A stretch of DNA of 64,000 nt from Absidia repens (Eukaryota; Mucoromycota; Mucoromycetes; Mucorales; Cunninghamellaceae). This document shows, piece by piece, positions 21,230-32,346 of the stretch (within the stretch, counting starts at the first letter, position 1; each line of letters starts with the position of its first letter). The DNA is taken from the NCBI GenBank assembly GCA_002105175.1, contig MCGE01000050.1:62001-126000 (forward strand), written 5' to 3'. A model generated the notes under the pieces. That model made no database searches. It saw nothing but the letters and a program-made list of their open reading frames with translations, and was not told the DNA's origin. A program made the position numbers and the translations under genes.

Positions 21230-24200
21230 CTAGGCTTCGCCCAGTAACCATTCCGCCACGGCATTTTCCTGTTCCTGCACATCTTCCCATTCGTCGTCAG
21301 GCAAGAACCATTCCTCGTCCCCATCCACCACACCATGTTCACTGACCGCATCCGAATGATCCACAGTAGGTGTCATAATCGTAGGGGAATGTTGATGATG
21401 ATGTTTGCCGTCGTCATCAGTGATCATCAATGCCGGAGGCGCTGCTGCTGCTGCTGCTTGACGGGCGACCTCGGGTTCCGTTTGGATGGCCATACTGACC
21501 CCGGCTGCAAACCGTGCGGCGGCAGCTGCAATGGTGGCAGATGTTCCCGGACGTACCACTGCCGTGCTATTGATGTTGCTGTTGCTAGTATTTGGGGTCG
21601 TGGGTTTCTTTTCGAGTGCATGTGGGTCCCGTTGCAAATACATGAATCGTTCACGACGAGGAATATACGACGATGCACGACGTTGCTGTGAAGTGTTAGT
21701 GTCGTCCAGTGAGTACGCCCGTTCGAATTGAAGCACACGATCCAACACAGCGCTTTTTCTTGAGGCTGATTTTTGTTGCAATGCTGGCGGCTGCGTCGGC
21801 AGCGACAGACTGGTTTCCGAAGTGCTGCTGATACTGGCCAAGGATGCCTTTCGTGATGCCGTTGTTGGTGTCGCGATGGATTGGATGGAGGAGCTGGATG
21901 ATTTCTGTTGGACCACTTTGTCCAGTTGCTTGATGGTATTGCCCACAGTGCCAGCTGCAGGAGATGGAGATCGAGCAACCACAGTAGAAGAAGGAGGAGT
22001 AGAAGGGGAGGTGGTGTCGTTGTTGTTATTGTTGTTGTTGTTGGTGCTGGTGCTAGTGCTAGTGCTAGTGGTGTCGCTATTTTCAACAGTGACATCGATC
22101 GCATAGCTTTCATGGAGTGATTGACGTCGTGATGCACCGGCCATGGACGCACGTTTGGCTACATAGCTGGAGGGACGTTGCGGTGCATTGGTGGTGGTGG
22201 TGGGTGGTGGTAAAGTGGTGGTAGCATTGGCGTCAAGCGAGTCAAGTGAGTCGGATGATGATTGCTGCTGTTCCGTCAGGCTGGGACTAGATTTAGAGGA
22301 TCGTGCAGGTTTTTGTTGCTTAGTGGTGGTGGTGGTGGCGGTAGCATCGTTTGCACTGGTCGTACTTGTCGCTGTGTCCGATCCAGCCTTTGCTTCCTTT
22401 TCCCGTTGTCGGCGTAAATTTTCCCTGCTTTTCCTGTTACTAAGACTACCGCGACGCAACGTAGGAGGACGTACCGTTGATGGTGTTGGTGTTTTGTTGG
22501 GCGCCGTTGTCGTAGCCGAAGGTGTTGGTAATGCAGTCTCCTTGGCATCGCTGGTACTGGTCCTGGTGCTGCTCGTGCTGCAAGCGGTGGTATGTTCAGA
22601 AGTAGTGGTAATGGGGGATTCGGATAATGTCGATTTGACTGCTGCTGGTCTCGGCTCCACGACGGGCACCGGTACAGGCACAGGAATAGGGGCACGGTGT
22701 TTCGATTGACGAGAAGAGGTCGAGGATGTGGGTGTGGGCAGTGATTTTTCAATACTTTTATTACTGCCGGTGGTATCCGAGGAGGAGGACGAAGTGCTGG
22801 GTGGTTTGGGTGCGTCGCGGGGTTGCTCAAATCGATGATCTGGTTTAGGTGTCGTTTTGGTTTTCACTGGTGCAGCAGAAGGAGTAGGTGACATACTACG
22901 TTGGGTGTTCACCTTTGGTTTCTGTTGTTGTTCATTTGTAGGCGCGGCCACAAGAGGCGAAGGTGCACGATGATGACGTTGAGCAGTAGGTGTGGGAGTT
23001 TGAGGTCGAGATGATGATCCAGACGAGCTCGTGGACATACGTGGGACAGACGATGAACGACGTTTCCAAGCCGGTTTTGCTGGTGCAGGATCCTCGGCCA
23101 TTTGATCTTTGACCTCGATTGATTTCAGCCTGTGCGGAGTTAGTGATACACGCATGGTGTTGCCGGATCGGATCAAATCTTCAAAATTCATGGTAGGTGA
23201 ATCGGGATCGTAGACAGCAGGTTGATCTAAATTCGACGCCAAAGGACTTGTTGAGTGATGATGGTCGTTCTTGAATACCTTGTAGGCTTTTTTATTGGAG
23301 GAAGAGGCGCTGAATGAGGTTTGGCTGGTACTATTAGTCATCATCGATAAAGGTCGTTGTCGGTTATTGGAGGCCATGGAGTAGTTGGATAACGAGGTTT
23401 GTCGATGTTGTTGTTGGTGTTGCACAGAAGTATCGTCGTCGTCATCATAGTGTAATTCCAAATCATCAAACACAATGTCACCCAAAAAATTGTTGCCAGG
23501 ATTCATCGAATCTATTAATCAAGGAGATCGTGAATGGGAAGGTAAATTAGGGAAAGTAGGAGTCTACTTACTGGAAGAGTTGCGGGGAAAAGAAGCGTTC
23601 GTCGGAGGAGGAAGCATACTTGATCTTGATATATAGCCATGTGGAAAGGAGCGTTTCTAGTAATTAAAGCCACGTGTCAGTTCAGTTTCTACAAGTCTTA
23701 TAAAATACCATCCTGATTTACCTCCATTTTATCCCGTAGATCCATGGTTTGAAATACCAAGCCAACCTGCATATCATCCACCAGGGCTAAAAACAATTCC
23801 TTGATACGCACATAATCCGTTTCTTCGGTTTCCGCCGTCATGGCCACCGCTGTCAAGATATATTCCGCCATATGTTCCAAAACTGTTGTGACATAAATGG
23901 CCACAATAGGAGAAATCAGGATATCCTGAGTGGTTGAAGGTTGAGGGATCCACGCTTGTTGATCATCCTTATCGGCCAAGGTACAGAATTCAAAACACCT
24001 GTCTCGTAAAAGAGGTAAACATTGGCTGAGCGGGAAAGGAGGACCCAGAGACCGCATTTTTTCATACACATCATAATCGATGACCTCTGTTTCCGTAAAT
24101 GTCTTGACTTCCAGTTCAGCTTCCACAATAGCGTTTTTCCCCAAGGTTGATGGTAAAAGATGGAACACCGAGGCCTTGATCCGTGATAAATCTAATGACT

Positions 24201-24408
24201 GTCCATGTGTCAATAGCCGTACCAGGAATTCATCCAAGAACTGATTGATGCCATGAAGCGCATCGGTAGACACCCGATACGACCCTACTTCCGAGATGAT
24301 GGCGTTGGCGGCGCGTTGGCAGATATATCGGCATTCTATAAAGAGACAGGTAGTGTGAGTAGAGAGCCAGAGATGACGGTGTCAGTGTGTGTATTTACCT
24401 TGTTGCAT
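21230..24408 (-). CDS. 996-residue protein: helical N-terminal domain plus long disordered tail, four exons
   Basis: Exons on the minus strand are 24408-24399 (10 nt, start codon), 24335-23722, 23656-23572 and 23511-21230. All introns are GT-AG, and the joined frame is open for 996 codons before the stop. The first 208 residues are well ordered and helical. Within them ISPIVAIYVTTVLEHMAEYI (about residues 144-163) resembles the central helix of a histone fold. The remaining three quarters is rich in Ser, Thr, Pro, Gln and Asn, with acidic patches (DDDDD early, EEWFLPDDEWEDVQ at the end) and many possible phosphorylation sites. This layout suits a cytoplasmic or nuclear scaffold or regulator. 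I do not recognise the family by name. The gene has no obvious functional partner nearby. Confidence 0.8.
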
Positions 24409-25749
24409 TGGAATATATAAAGAAGAATGGTATTAAAGATTGGAGAGAAGGGGTAAAGAAAAAAAAAGTTTAAATAATAAAAAAGAGGTATTGTTCAGAG
24501 GATCATAAATAACGAATGGAGGAGAAGAAGTGTGTAAGGAGTGTATGTATGGTAGTTGTTGTTATTATAAGAGTCAAGAGCAAGTGACCCTCCTTCTTGG
24601 AAAAAAAAATTGAGAAAAAATATTGGAAAGAAAAGGTAAATGGTAAAAATAAAAAAAAACTCATAGTTGTAAATGAAAAACGTGTCATGCCCAAAGCGGG
24701 GAATAAACTTTGATTGGCCACCAACTTACTCCCCCTTAAATCCTCACACCATAAAACAAAAAATAATCAAGTAATTAGCGCATAGGGGCGAACAACACAA
24801 TAGCTCATTGGTTGCTTCACCCGAAAAAATACTGTACTCTGTATAGCCTACTGCATTATACTGTATGCAAATTGACAACAGTCAACATATGCAAGACGAA
24901 AGAGGTGTGATGATGATGATGATGTGTGGTTTCTCCGTTAATAATGGAATATCTTATTCTGGATACTTGCAGAACTGCTGTGCACGTGAATTACATATCA
25001 ATAATTATCTCTTGAGCCATAATGGTTCACTTGAGCCAAAGGATAGGATCAGCATCTTCCATCTTAATGAACCTTGTGGCTGGTTTAGCATCAAAAAAAG
25101 AAAATCACAAAAAAAAAAAAACAGGATATCGTGATTATCGAGCAAAGGCTCAAAATAAGAGCCAGAGAGAAACCCATCTTATTTTTGGGACTGATCGACA
25201 TTAATAGCATCTTTTTTTTTCATTTAAAAATAGCTCGGAACAAAAAAAAAAAATTATGCTAACAATCAAGGTGATCATTCACCACCACTTTTTCAATAAA
25301 ATCAATGCTCCAGAAAGAAAATGTGGACCAATTCAGGACAGTGCAGTAAGCTGTCAAACGATTTTAAACCCCGTTCATTCATTTCTTTCTTGGGTTTGCT
25401 TGCATATACCCAAAAAACAAAGTTTGTTGGTCAAACCGGCGTATTCCTTCTTTGTTTACTACTTGTAGTTAAAAGAAAAATAGAATGTTTGGGATGATTG
25501 TCAAGGATTGACCTTTTTCCCTCCTTTTCTTTTTTTTTTAAAAAAAAATGATGATACAATATAATCTTTATTTTTGATATCCCGCTTTTGCTCTTCACTC
25601 ATTTTGGAAGACCAGCACGCGCAAATTTTATATTTTGTGTTCCCCTTTTTTTAAAGTAGGGTTACTTTTTTTCATTTTTTTAATTTTTGCCTCTTTTTTC
25701 ATTTTCTTTTTTTTTTTTTTGTTGATTATCAACAACACGACAACTCGAA
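24409..25749. other. Intergenic, no gene recognised
   Basis: Holds the 5' flank of the 996-residue gene on the left and the CT-rich promoter or leader of the coiled-coil gene on the right (poly(T)/CT tract about 25670-25722, ending AACACGACAACTCGAA before the ATG). Frames at 24865-25204 and 25256-25468 have no recognisable domain and look fortuitous. Confidence 0.5.
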
Positions 25750-27177
25750 ATGAGTGTACAGGCAGCCGTTGCATTCCTTAACGGCGGCAATAATGACCCT
25801 GATACCACAATGCACAGACCCATACTACCCTTGTCCAAAATACCTTCCACAACAACAACAACTTCGTCTTTCTCAAAACCACCATCACCACTTCAATGGA
25901 GCCATCACAACAACACCAACACCAACAATACAACCACTAGTCGTCAGCGTCGTCCAACATCGCGATCCATAGTCGACATGCATGCTGAGGAATTGACAGC
26001 ATTATACCAGGACGTTTTGGACAAACTCGCCACCGCCAACGAAACTATTGTCAAGCTTGAATCTGATGTGGAAATCTATGCGTGTGATTCCACCAAGGTC
26101 CGTGACTATGAAATTCGCGTGGAATATTTGGCGCAGAAACTCGAGCAAGTGTCGGACGAACGTGATTCATTTGAACAAGAATTGATGTCTTACAAAAATC
26201 GCCCTGGCAACAGTTTGGATACGCCTGTTTCTGCTTGTTTCCCCGCTCAGGATAACGACGTCGTTGATAAAAATGATACACCATCACCATTGCCTGCGCC
26301 ACAAAATGAACCCGCCTCCGTCCAGGAACAACAACAGCAACAAGACGAAACTTATTTTGACGATCTGTTGGATGCTTATGAAGAAACCGACGATCACCAC
26401 CAAGAACACCTTGAAGAACAAATGGCCAAAATGCAAGCGGAATACGACCAAGGAATGAAGATGGCCATGGAATCGTATGTCGCCGATTTAGCTCGCCAAC
26501 GTTTGGAAAACAAGACATTACAAACCATGGTCCAGAAACAAGAAGAACTAATCCACGAGCTTGAAGGACAACAACAACAGCAGCAGCAGCAACCAGTCCG
26601 CGATAATGAGGATGAAAATGCGCTTTTACATCAACAAGTGGAATTACAACAGATTGAATTGGAAAGCAAACGGGACTTATTGACGCAACTCTTGAATGAA
26701 CGCAACAACAGTAAGCCTTCGTTTCGATCCTCCATTGACCTTTTAGCAGACATGGCAAAGGACAACACCAATCCCACCACGCCGTTGCCAAAGTCACCAG
26801 GTTCCATTCGCTCTTTGAACAAATATTATCATCAAGCAAGAGATACTGGTCGAAGTACCCCGCCTCCTTTTGCTCCACCTAGAACCCCCTTACCCCCATT
26901 GCCACCCATGATGACATCATCATCGTCGTCGGCGAGTGTCAATATGGGCATGACACCCACAAGCCCAAGCTCATCCACCTCTTCCTCCGCCTCGTGGTCC
27001 TTCTCTGACGAGCATCATCAATCGCAACATCCTCTTTCCATTCTTACAGGTCCTCCAGCTCAAGCAAAACATCACATGGATCCTTTAGTGGTCGCCCAGA
27101 CCAATACGACACCTCCTACAACCGCAACAACCACTGGCTCTGGCTCCTTTTGGAAAGGCTTGAAAAAGAAGTTCTAG
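25750..27177 (+). CDS. Coiled-coil protein with poly-Gln tracts
   Basis: A single frame of 475 residues. After a low-complexity Thr/Asn/Pro-rich N-terminus, residues 78-148 form a strong coiled coil (heptads around ELTALYQDVLDKL and VEYLAQKLEQV). A second coiled coil covers roughly 220-325 and contains Gln runs. The C-terminal third is Pro/Ser-rich and disordered. It ends with a short basic amphipathic FWKGLKKKF, a plausible membrane- or partner-binding tail. No signal peptide or membrane segment is seen. The start follows a CT-rich fungal leader. AATAAA occurs at about 27353, 175 bases after the stop. Cytoskeletal or polarity scaffolding is conceivable, but no named family is recognised. Confidence 0.82.
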   Translation: MSVQAAVAFLNGGNNDPDTTMHRPILPLSKIPSTTTTTSSFSKPPSPLQWSHHNNTNTNNTTTSRQRRPTSRSIVDMHAEELTALYQDVLDKLATANETIVKLESDVEIYACDSTKVRDYEIRVEYLAQKLEQVSDERDSFEQELMSYKNRPGNSLDTPVSACFPAQDNDVVDKNDTPSPLPAPQNEPASVQEQQQQQDETYFDDLLDAYEETDDHHQEHLEEQMAKMQAEYDQGMKMAMESYVADLARQRLENKTLQTMVQKQEELIHELEGQQQQQQQQPVRDNEDENALLHQQVELQQIELESKRDLLTQLLNERNNSKPSFRSSIDLLADMAKDNTNPTTPLPKSPGSIRSLNKYYHQARDTGRSTPPPFAPPRTPLPPLPPMMTSSSSSASVNMGMTPTSPSSSTSSSASWSFSDEHHQSQHPLSILTGPPAQAKHHMDPLVVAQTNTTPPTTATTTGSGSFWKGLKKKF

Positions 27178-27352
27178 TTTTTTTTTTTTGCTTTTTTTTT
27201 AGATCTCCCCCCTACCGCCACTTTATTTATTTTTATTTAATTACGTATTTTTGTATATTTAGTTGTCTTTCTGTCTCTTATTCACCCGTTACATAGCATT
27301 CGTTTATTTTTACCCTCCTCTCTCCCCTCCCATCACCCGTTTTATTACAATC

Positions 27353-27360
27353 AAATAAAA
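27353..27360 (+). terminator. Probable poly(A) signal of the coiled-coil gene
   Basis: AATAAAAA in an AT-rich region downstream of the stop codon. It is the best-placed polyadenylation signal on this strand. Confidence 0.5.
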
Positions 27361-27974
27361 ATTCTAGTTATTTTATTTATTCCACCCTTAAAAACTGACT
27401 GATGATCAACTGTTATATGTATATATGATGATGATGATGATGATCTTTTTTTTTTCCTTTTTTTTTTTTTTTTTTTTTTTTTTTGCTACAGCAGTAAAAT
27501 CGGTCCCCTATCATTTCTAACAGATCTCTTTTCATCATATTTTGGGTACCTGAATCTCTATTTTTTTTTGCTTCCAAGATCCGGGAATTGGAGGGGAGAG
27601 CGCGTATTTCTGAATCCAAATATGACAAAAACAAACAAACCAAGTATATATTTGATAAGGCTAAATCACACAAAAAACAGCCATCAGAGATATGTTGTTT
27701 ATTATCAACAGGAACTGGTATCTTGTCATGGTGAACCAAAAAGGATTTATTTTATTGAATCATTTTGGAAGATACTAAAACTAACCCCCCCTTCCCGAAT
27801 GGGTTCATTGGAACAGGGATTAGGTGGAAGGAACGATGGAGAGGAAAAATGACGGAGAGGCTAGGGAATAAGATTTTAAATAATGGGCAACACTAATATA
27901 AGACGAACGGTTCCAAAACAGGATCTAATACACTGCATAGGTCATGAAAAATAATACCAAAGGGATACTAGCTA
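27361..27974. other. Intergenic, no gene recognised
   Basis: Contains a (GAT)n stretch, poly(T) at about 27462-27484 and AT-rich sequence. The part around 27766-27790 (GAAGATACTAAAACTAA) weakly resembles 14150-14170, hinting at another degenerate repeat. Confidence 0.45.
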
Positions 27975-28314
27975 TTCACCACTAATCTAAAAGGGCGGAT
28001 CCCTTGTTCATGACGTGTGAGAGAGAAAGAGAGAGATACTAACGGGACATTTTTTCATTAAAAAGACATATTTTTATTCAGGTAAGGATGTAAACTGTGC
28101 GCAATTTGATAATAAATAATGCTAATAAAGGCATCTGTCATCTAATAGGTGGACCCAAATCCTGAATCCAAAATGAAAGGGATTCCTCATGCATCTTGTG
28201 ATCACTGATCTGGAAACCCATCTAAACTAGTTCTGGCCCTAATCTAAGTCCAACAGAACCTTAAAAAGCTTTGTAATGGTGAAAAAAAAAAAAAAAAAAA
28301 AAAAGAAGAAGGTA
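27975..28314 (-). repeat. Dispersed repeat copy C, part 1 (split by the LINE)
   Basis: Starts at the TCACCACTAAT block shared with 57245 and includes GTGAGAGAGAAAGAGAGAGA, TTTTTATTCAGGTAAG, AATCCTGAATCCAAAATGAA and a poly(A) tract ending GAAGAAGGTA. The repeat resumes after the LINE at 33903, where the last 16 bases are duplicated. Confidence 0.8.
28299..28314. repeat. Target-site duplication of the LINE, left copy
   Basis: AAAAAAGAAGAAGGTA is identical to 33903-33918 on the other side of the element. Sixteen bases is typical for target-primed reverse transcription. Confidence 0.88.
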
Positions 28315-28333
28315 TTTTTTTTTTTTTTTTTTT
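28315..28333 (-). repeat. LINE poly(A) tail
   Basis: Nineteen thymines on the plus strand, immediately inside the left target-site duplication. They mark the 3' end of the element. Confidence 0.85.
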
Positions 28334-28485
28334 AGGGCAAACATAAATTTTTTATTTTTATGATTGCGGGGTGAGAAACGCATCGTAGAGAGGCGAATCC
28401 AAGGGAATAAAAGAGAGAAAAATCATAGAGGACAGAAGAAAAAATAGGCTATAGAAGAATGACGGGATGATAATGGCAGGTCAAA

Positions 28486-31400
28486 CTAAAGGAAAGGTTC
28501 GGGGGGCGGGATATTGAAGGTGCGAGGGGGAGGTCGGAGACGTGCAAACAGATGCGATATTAAGGCGATGATGCGAGGGGTGTGGAAAGGGACATTGTGG
28601 ATGACCTTTTGCCAGTGGAAACGCCAGATGGCTTGAAGGGTACATGAGCACAGGAGCCAAGTGGTGGTGTGGAGGTTAGGGTCAGTGGGCAGCCGAAGGT
28701 GTCGGATGTATGATTGTAGGAGAGGGGGAGTGAGACGAATTTGGGGCAGAAGGGCGCGGAAAACTTCTGACCAGATGTTCCATTTCATGGGGCATGAAAG
28801 GAAGAGGTGATGGAGATCTTCGTTTGTATGGGAACAAAAACAACAGGTGGAAGATGAGGAAGGGTGAAATCGAGACCACAGCTTTTGACAGTATAGCTTT
28901 GTGTGTAGAAGACGATACCAAAGAGAGCGAGCGGCCAGATCCATTGGTTGATGCCAAAAATGTTGCCATGTGGTGGAGGGAAAGGAGGGAGAGTATTTGG
29001 GGATGGGCATTGGGGACAAAAGAAGTCGGCGGTGTTGGCGTGATTGGAATTTGGACCAGTGTTCCTGGCTAACGAAATCGTGGACTAGCGTGTCGTCGTC
29101 AAGGTCACCAGCTGTTCGAGCCCAAGTGGTGAGGTGAGTGAGGAAGGACGGTTTCAGTGTGATAATTCTATTGAAAAGGTCATGGAGGAGTTTGTTGGTG
29201 AGGTTCCTGTTAACTATGGGGTCGGAGGTGACGGCAAAGGTGGACGGGATGAATGGTCGGATACAGCCAGGATCAGAGTCGTAGCAAAAGTACCAGGAGA
29301 TGGGGTCTTGAGAGTGATGGGTTGTGATCCAATGTTGGGCGGGTGCCGTTTCGATAATAGAGGATAGAGGGAGACGAAGCCATGTTTGAGGGGTGAGCGG
29401 GAGATCGGAAGGGATGGTTGGATAACTATCGAATGAGCTAAATAAACGGTTAAGGAATGATTGGGGAGAACATAGAGGTCCTTTTCGCAAAGGGGGAAAG
29501 AAGAAAGGGAGGCGATGACCACGATGATTGGCGGGAAGTAGTTTCAAGTGGTGATGGAGTAATCGAGAGCAGAATGAGGGGTGCGAGTCAGGTTCGAATA
29601 CCATCTTCAGCCAACGGTGATAAAGGATCCGGGTTTGAGTCCATCCATCTAATAATCCTAAACCACCCTCTTTCCATGGTTTGCAGAGAGTGGAGTAATG
29701 GAGAACGGGTGAGTATCCTTTATTGATGAATTTGGAAACAATTGATCGTAATTCAGAATAAAAGGACATCGGAAGGGAGACAAGTCGGAGTTGATACCAT
29801 ATGCGGGACAGGATCAGAGAGTTGGCGATGGTGACCCTACCCCGAAGTGAGAGGTGACGTTGAGAGAAAAGGTGACAGGATACGGTGACTTTCTGAATCA
29901 GCTGGGTGGATATGATATGGCGTTGTGCCGGTGACTGAGCGAGCATGAAACCGAGATAGCGAAGAGGTGCGAGGGATGTGCGGTCATGCCATTTTCGCAT
30001 TCCATGTTCGACCATAAGCGACTGCCAAAGGGGAAGCGGACGGCCTGAGAGGGAAAAGGATTCCGTTTTGTCTATATTCAACTTCGCATTGGATATCTTG
30101 CTATAGTTGTCGAGGTGAATACGAGCTTGGTAAAAATCGGAAGGAGTACTAAGAAGAAGACATATATCATCGGCATATGCGAGGAGCTTGAGGGCAGAAG
30201 GGTCATGGGTAGCAGCGGTTGATGTGTCCGGGTGTGGAGGTGGAATATAACCCGTAAAGGACTGGTCAGAAAGGATCGAGAGGAGTAGAGGTTCCATAGC
30301 CAAATTGAAAAGAAGAGGGGACAAGGGATCACCTTGACGTAGTCCCCTTTGTTGGTGTATCACCTCTGTAAAATGTCCATTGATATTGACTTTGATCAGA
30401 TTTCCAAAAAATAAAGAACAGATAGATCTAGTCAACTTGGCAGGAAAACCAAAGCGGAGGAGGGTTTGTTCCATATATTGACGATGTACACGATCATACG
30501 CCTTTTCTTGGTCCAAGAGCATTCCAATCCCCTCATTGCCATTCGCCTGTGCTTGTTCCATCACTAGTTTGAGAGCCAACCCATTTTCAGCAATGAAGCG
30601 TCCAGGTAGAAAACCATTTTGATATTGGTTGATGCATTTGTTCATCACGGATTTGATCCGTCCAGTCATGATTCTTGTGAATACCTTGGCATCGCAATTG
30701 ATCAGTGAGATAGGTCGCCAATTTTTTAGATCACTAAGCATTCCTTTCTTGGGGAGAAGTCGTATCCGGAGGTCCTGCCATGATGAAGGAAAGCAGCCGT
30801 GGTGTAAGGCATCGTTGTAAACTGCGAGCATGATGGGTCGTGTAGCTGGATGTCTTGCCAGGATCGACAGAAAGGAATAGCCAAGACCATCGGATCCGGG
30901 AGAACTGGTTTTCGCCGACCGATTGGTGTTGAGGGTGATTTCGTCGAGTGTGATATCTTCTTCAAGGTACCGTTGTTCATGTGTAGATAGCATCCGGGAA
31001 GTCGGAATAATGTCGAGGTATTGAGTAATTGTATCAGGGTCGACGGGATCGGGGGTGTAAAGCTGTTGGTAAAAGGAATGTGCTATTTGGGCTGTGGTGG
31101 ACGGAATGATCCCATCAGAATTGGCTTGCACTTGGGTATTTGCTAAACTAGAAATGTGCTGTTCCAGATTTCGTCGTTGGTGTATGCGCTTCAAATACCC
31201 GGCTGATGTTTCCCCGTGTTCTCGCCAATGAATTCCTGCCTGCATTGCTGATATATCGGCCGTGTCCTGTTGGAGTTGGTGAATTTTTCCATCAATCACA
31301 TTGAGTTGTTCAGTCCGGAGGTCGGTTGGTGGGTTGGTGCGAAGAAAACGATTCCGATCCCGTTGGAGTTGCTTTAGCATTGTGGGTCGGTTCGTTGCTG

Positions 31401-32346
31401 CCCGTCTAGCTTGATTTCGAATAAATTGTTTGAGCTTCTTTTTGATCCAATCCCATTGTTTCTGTGGTGTAGGCTGATTGGAGGAGGCGAAGACGATGTG
31501 TTCCAGATGCTGATCCAATTTGTCTCGGAAGGGGCGGTGTTTGAGTAAGATGGGATTGGCTTTCCATAGTCCAGGACCGATAGGGATGTTTTTGAAAGCT
31601 AAGTTGACGGTGAGCAGACTATGATCTGTCCATGTAGGGCGCAATTTTTCCACCATGGATCCCATGAGGTTGTGAGCCAGAGTGTGTCGACTAACAAAGA
31701 TGTAATCAATGGTGGAGGAAATGGTGTTCGTTTTGGATTTCCGAGTGAAGGTGGGAATGGTGTTCAGATCATTGTGAGTTAGGCAGTTGTAAAAGTGCGT
31801 GTCTAGGAAGGATACCCATTCAGTTGATGCATTCGCGTCCAATCGAGGGCGTTGATAGGAGTAATTGAAATCCCCCATGATGACTAGTCGTTGGATATCG
31901 ATGCATAATTGAGGGTTTCGGAGGAGAGAGATGACAGATTGGAAGAAATGACGTCGAGTGGGTTGATGTTGTGCCGGAGCATATAGCACTAGGATGAAGA
32001 ATGGGGCGTAGAGGTTGTGAGGGTGTTGAATTTTGGATAATATCATTCGGTCCCGGTCAGGAGTATCGGAGGGAATAATATTATCAGATAGGGTAAAAAT
32101 AGGTGAGAAGGATAGGAGGGCGCATTGTTGTGTCCAGAGCGATTGTTGAGCTTGGAATTGTTGTTGAATCATGAGTTGAGTGTGAGAATCAAGAGTGTGG
32201 GTTTCTTGAAGAGCAAGTATATTGGATTGGACGGTGCGGAGAAAACGAATAAATGATTGTTGAGTTGAAGTTGATGCCGTCTTCACAATGCTGTTGCAAT
32301 TGAGAGATGACATTTGTAGTGATATGGTTGTATCAGTCATAATCAT
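28486..32346 (-). CDS. LINE ORF2: AP-type endonuclease and reverse transcriptase
   Basis: A 1286-residue open frame. The N-terminal 240 residues are an exonuclease-endonuclease-phosphatase domain: ILALQETH near residue 45, IMGDFN near 158, TIDYIFVS near 215 and a DHSLL motif near 245. The reverse transcriptase follows, with NWRPISL, the motif-A segment LDQEKAYDRV, GLRQGDPLSPLLF and the catalytic YADD near residue 724. The C-terminus carries a zinc-knuckle-like CCFCSHTNEDLHHLFLSC. The protein nicks target DNA and copies element RNA at the nick. The start codon overlaps the ORF1 stop as ATGA, suggesting termination-reinitiation. No stop or frameshift is visible, so the copy may be coding-competent. 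A close clade assignment (Tad-like or L1-like) is not attempted. Confidence 0.92.
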   Translation of the reverse strand: MIMTDTTISLQMSSLNCNSIVKTASTSTQQSFIRFLRTVQSNILALQETHTLDSHTQLMIQQQFQAQQSLWTQQCALLSFSPIFTLSDNIIPSDTPDRDRMILSKIQHPHNLYAPFFILVLYAPAQHQPTRRHFFQSVISLLRNPQLCIDIQRLVIMGDFNYSYQRPRLDANASTEWVSFLDTHFYNCLTHNDLNTIPTFTRKSKTNTISSTIDYIFVSRHTLAHNLMGSMVEKLRPTWTDHSLLTVNLAFKNIPIGPGLWKANPILLKHRPFRDKLDQHLEHIVFASSNQPTPQKQWDWIKKKLKQFIRNQARRAATNRPTMLKQLQRDRNRFLRTNPPTDLRTEQLNVIDGKIHQLQQDTADISAMQAGIHWREHGETSAGYLKRIHQRRNLEQHISSLANTQVQANSDGIIPSTTAQIAHSFYQQLYTPDPVDPDTITQYLDIIPTSRMLSTHEQRYLEEDITLDEITLNTNRSAKTSSPGSDGLGYSFLSILARHPATRPIMLAVYNDALHHGCFPSSWQDLRIRLLPKKGMLSDLKNWRPISLINCDAKVFTRIMTGRIKSVMNKCINQYQNGFLPGRFIAENGLALKLVMEQAQANGNEGIGMLLDQEKAYDRVHRQYMEQTLLRFGFPAKLTRSICSLFFGNLIKVNINGHFTEVIHQQRGLRQGDPLSPLLFNLAMEPLLLSILSDQSFTGYIPPPHPDTSTAATHDPSALKLLAYADDICLLLSTPSDFYQARIHLDNYSKISNAKLNIDKTESFSLSGRPLPLWQSLMVEHGMRKWHDRTSLAPLRYLGFMLAQSPAQRHIISTQLIQKVTVSCHLFSQRHLSLRGRVTIANSLILSRIWYQLRLVSLPMSFYSELRSIVSKFINKGYSPVLHYSTLCKPWKEGGLGLLDGWTQTRILYHRWLKMVFEPDSHPSFCSRLLHHHLKLLPANHRGHRLPFFFPPLRKGPLCSPQSFLNRLFSSFDSYPTIPSDLPLTPQTWLRLPLSSIIETAPAQHWITTHHSQDPISWYFCYDSDPGCIRPFIPSTFAVTSDPIVNRNLTNKLLHDLFNRIITLKPSFLTHLTTWARTAGDLDDDTLVHDFVSQEHWSKFQSRQHRRLLLSPMPIPKYSPSFPSTTWQHFWHQPMDLAARSLWYRLLHTKLYCQKLWSRFHPSSSSTCCFCSHTNEDLHHLFLSCPMKWNIWSEVFRALLPQIRLTPPLLQSYIRHLRLPTDPNLHTTTWLLCSCTLQAIWRFHWQKVIHNVPFHTPRIIALISHLFARLRPPPRTFNIPPPEPFL

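Noticed and set aside
21335..22830. Several long plus- and minus-strand frames inside the 996-residue gene
   Set aside because: They are shadow frames of a Ser/Thr/Gln-rich, repeat-like coding sequence and have no domain or codon support.
24865..25134. Possible 89-residue gene
   Set aside because: It contains a poly-Met stretch from (ATG)n and a Lys-rich end from poly(A), with no recognisable features.
26051..26878. 275-residue minus-strand frame
   Set aside because: It lies wholly antisense to the coiled-coil gene and shows no recognisable domain.
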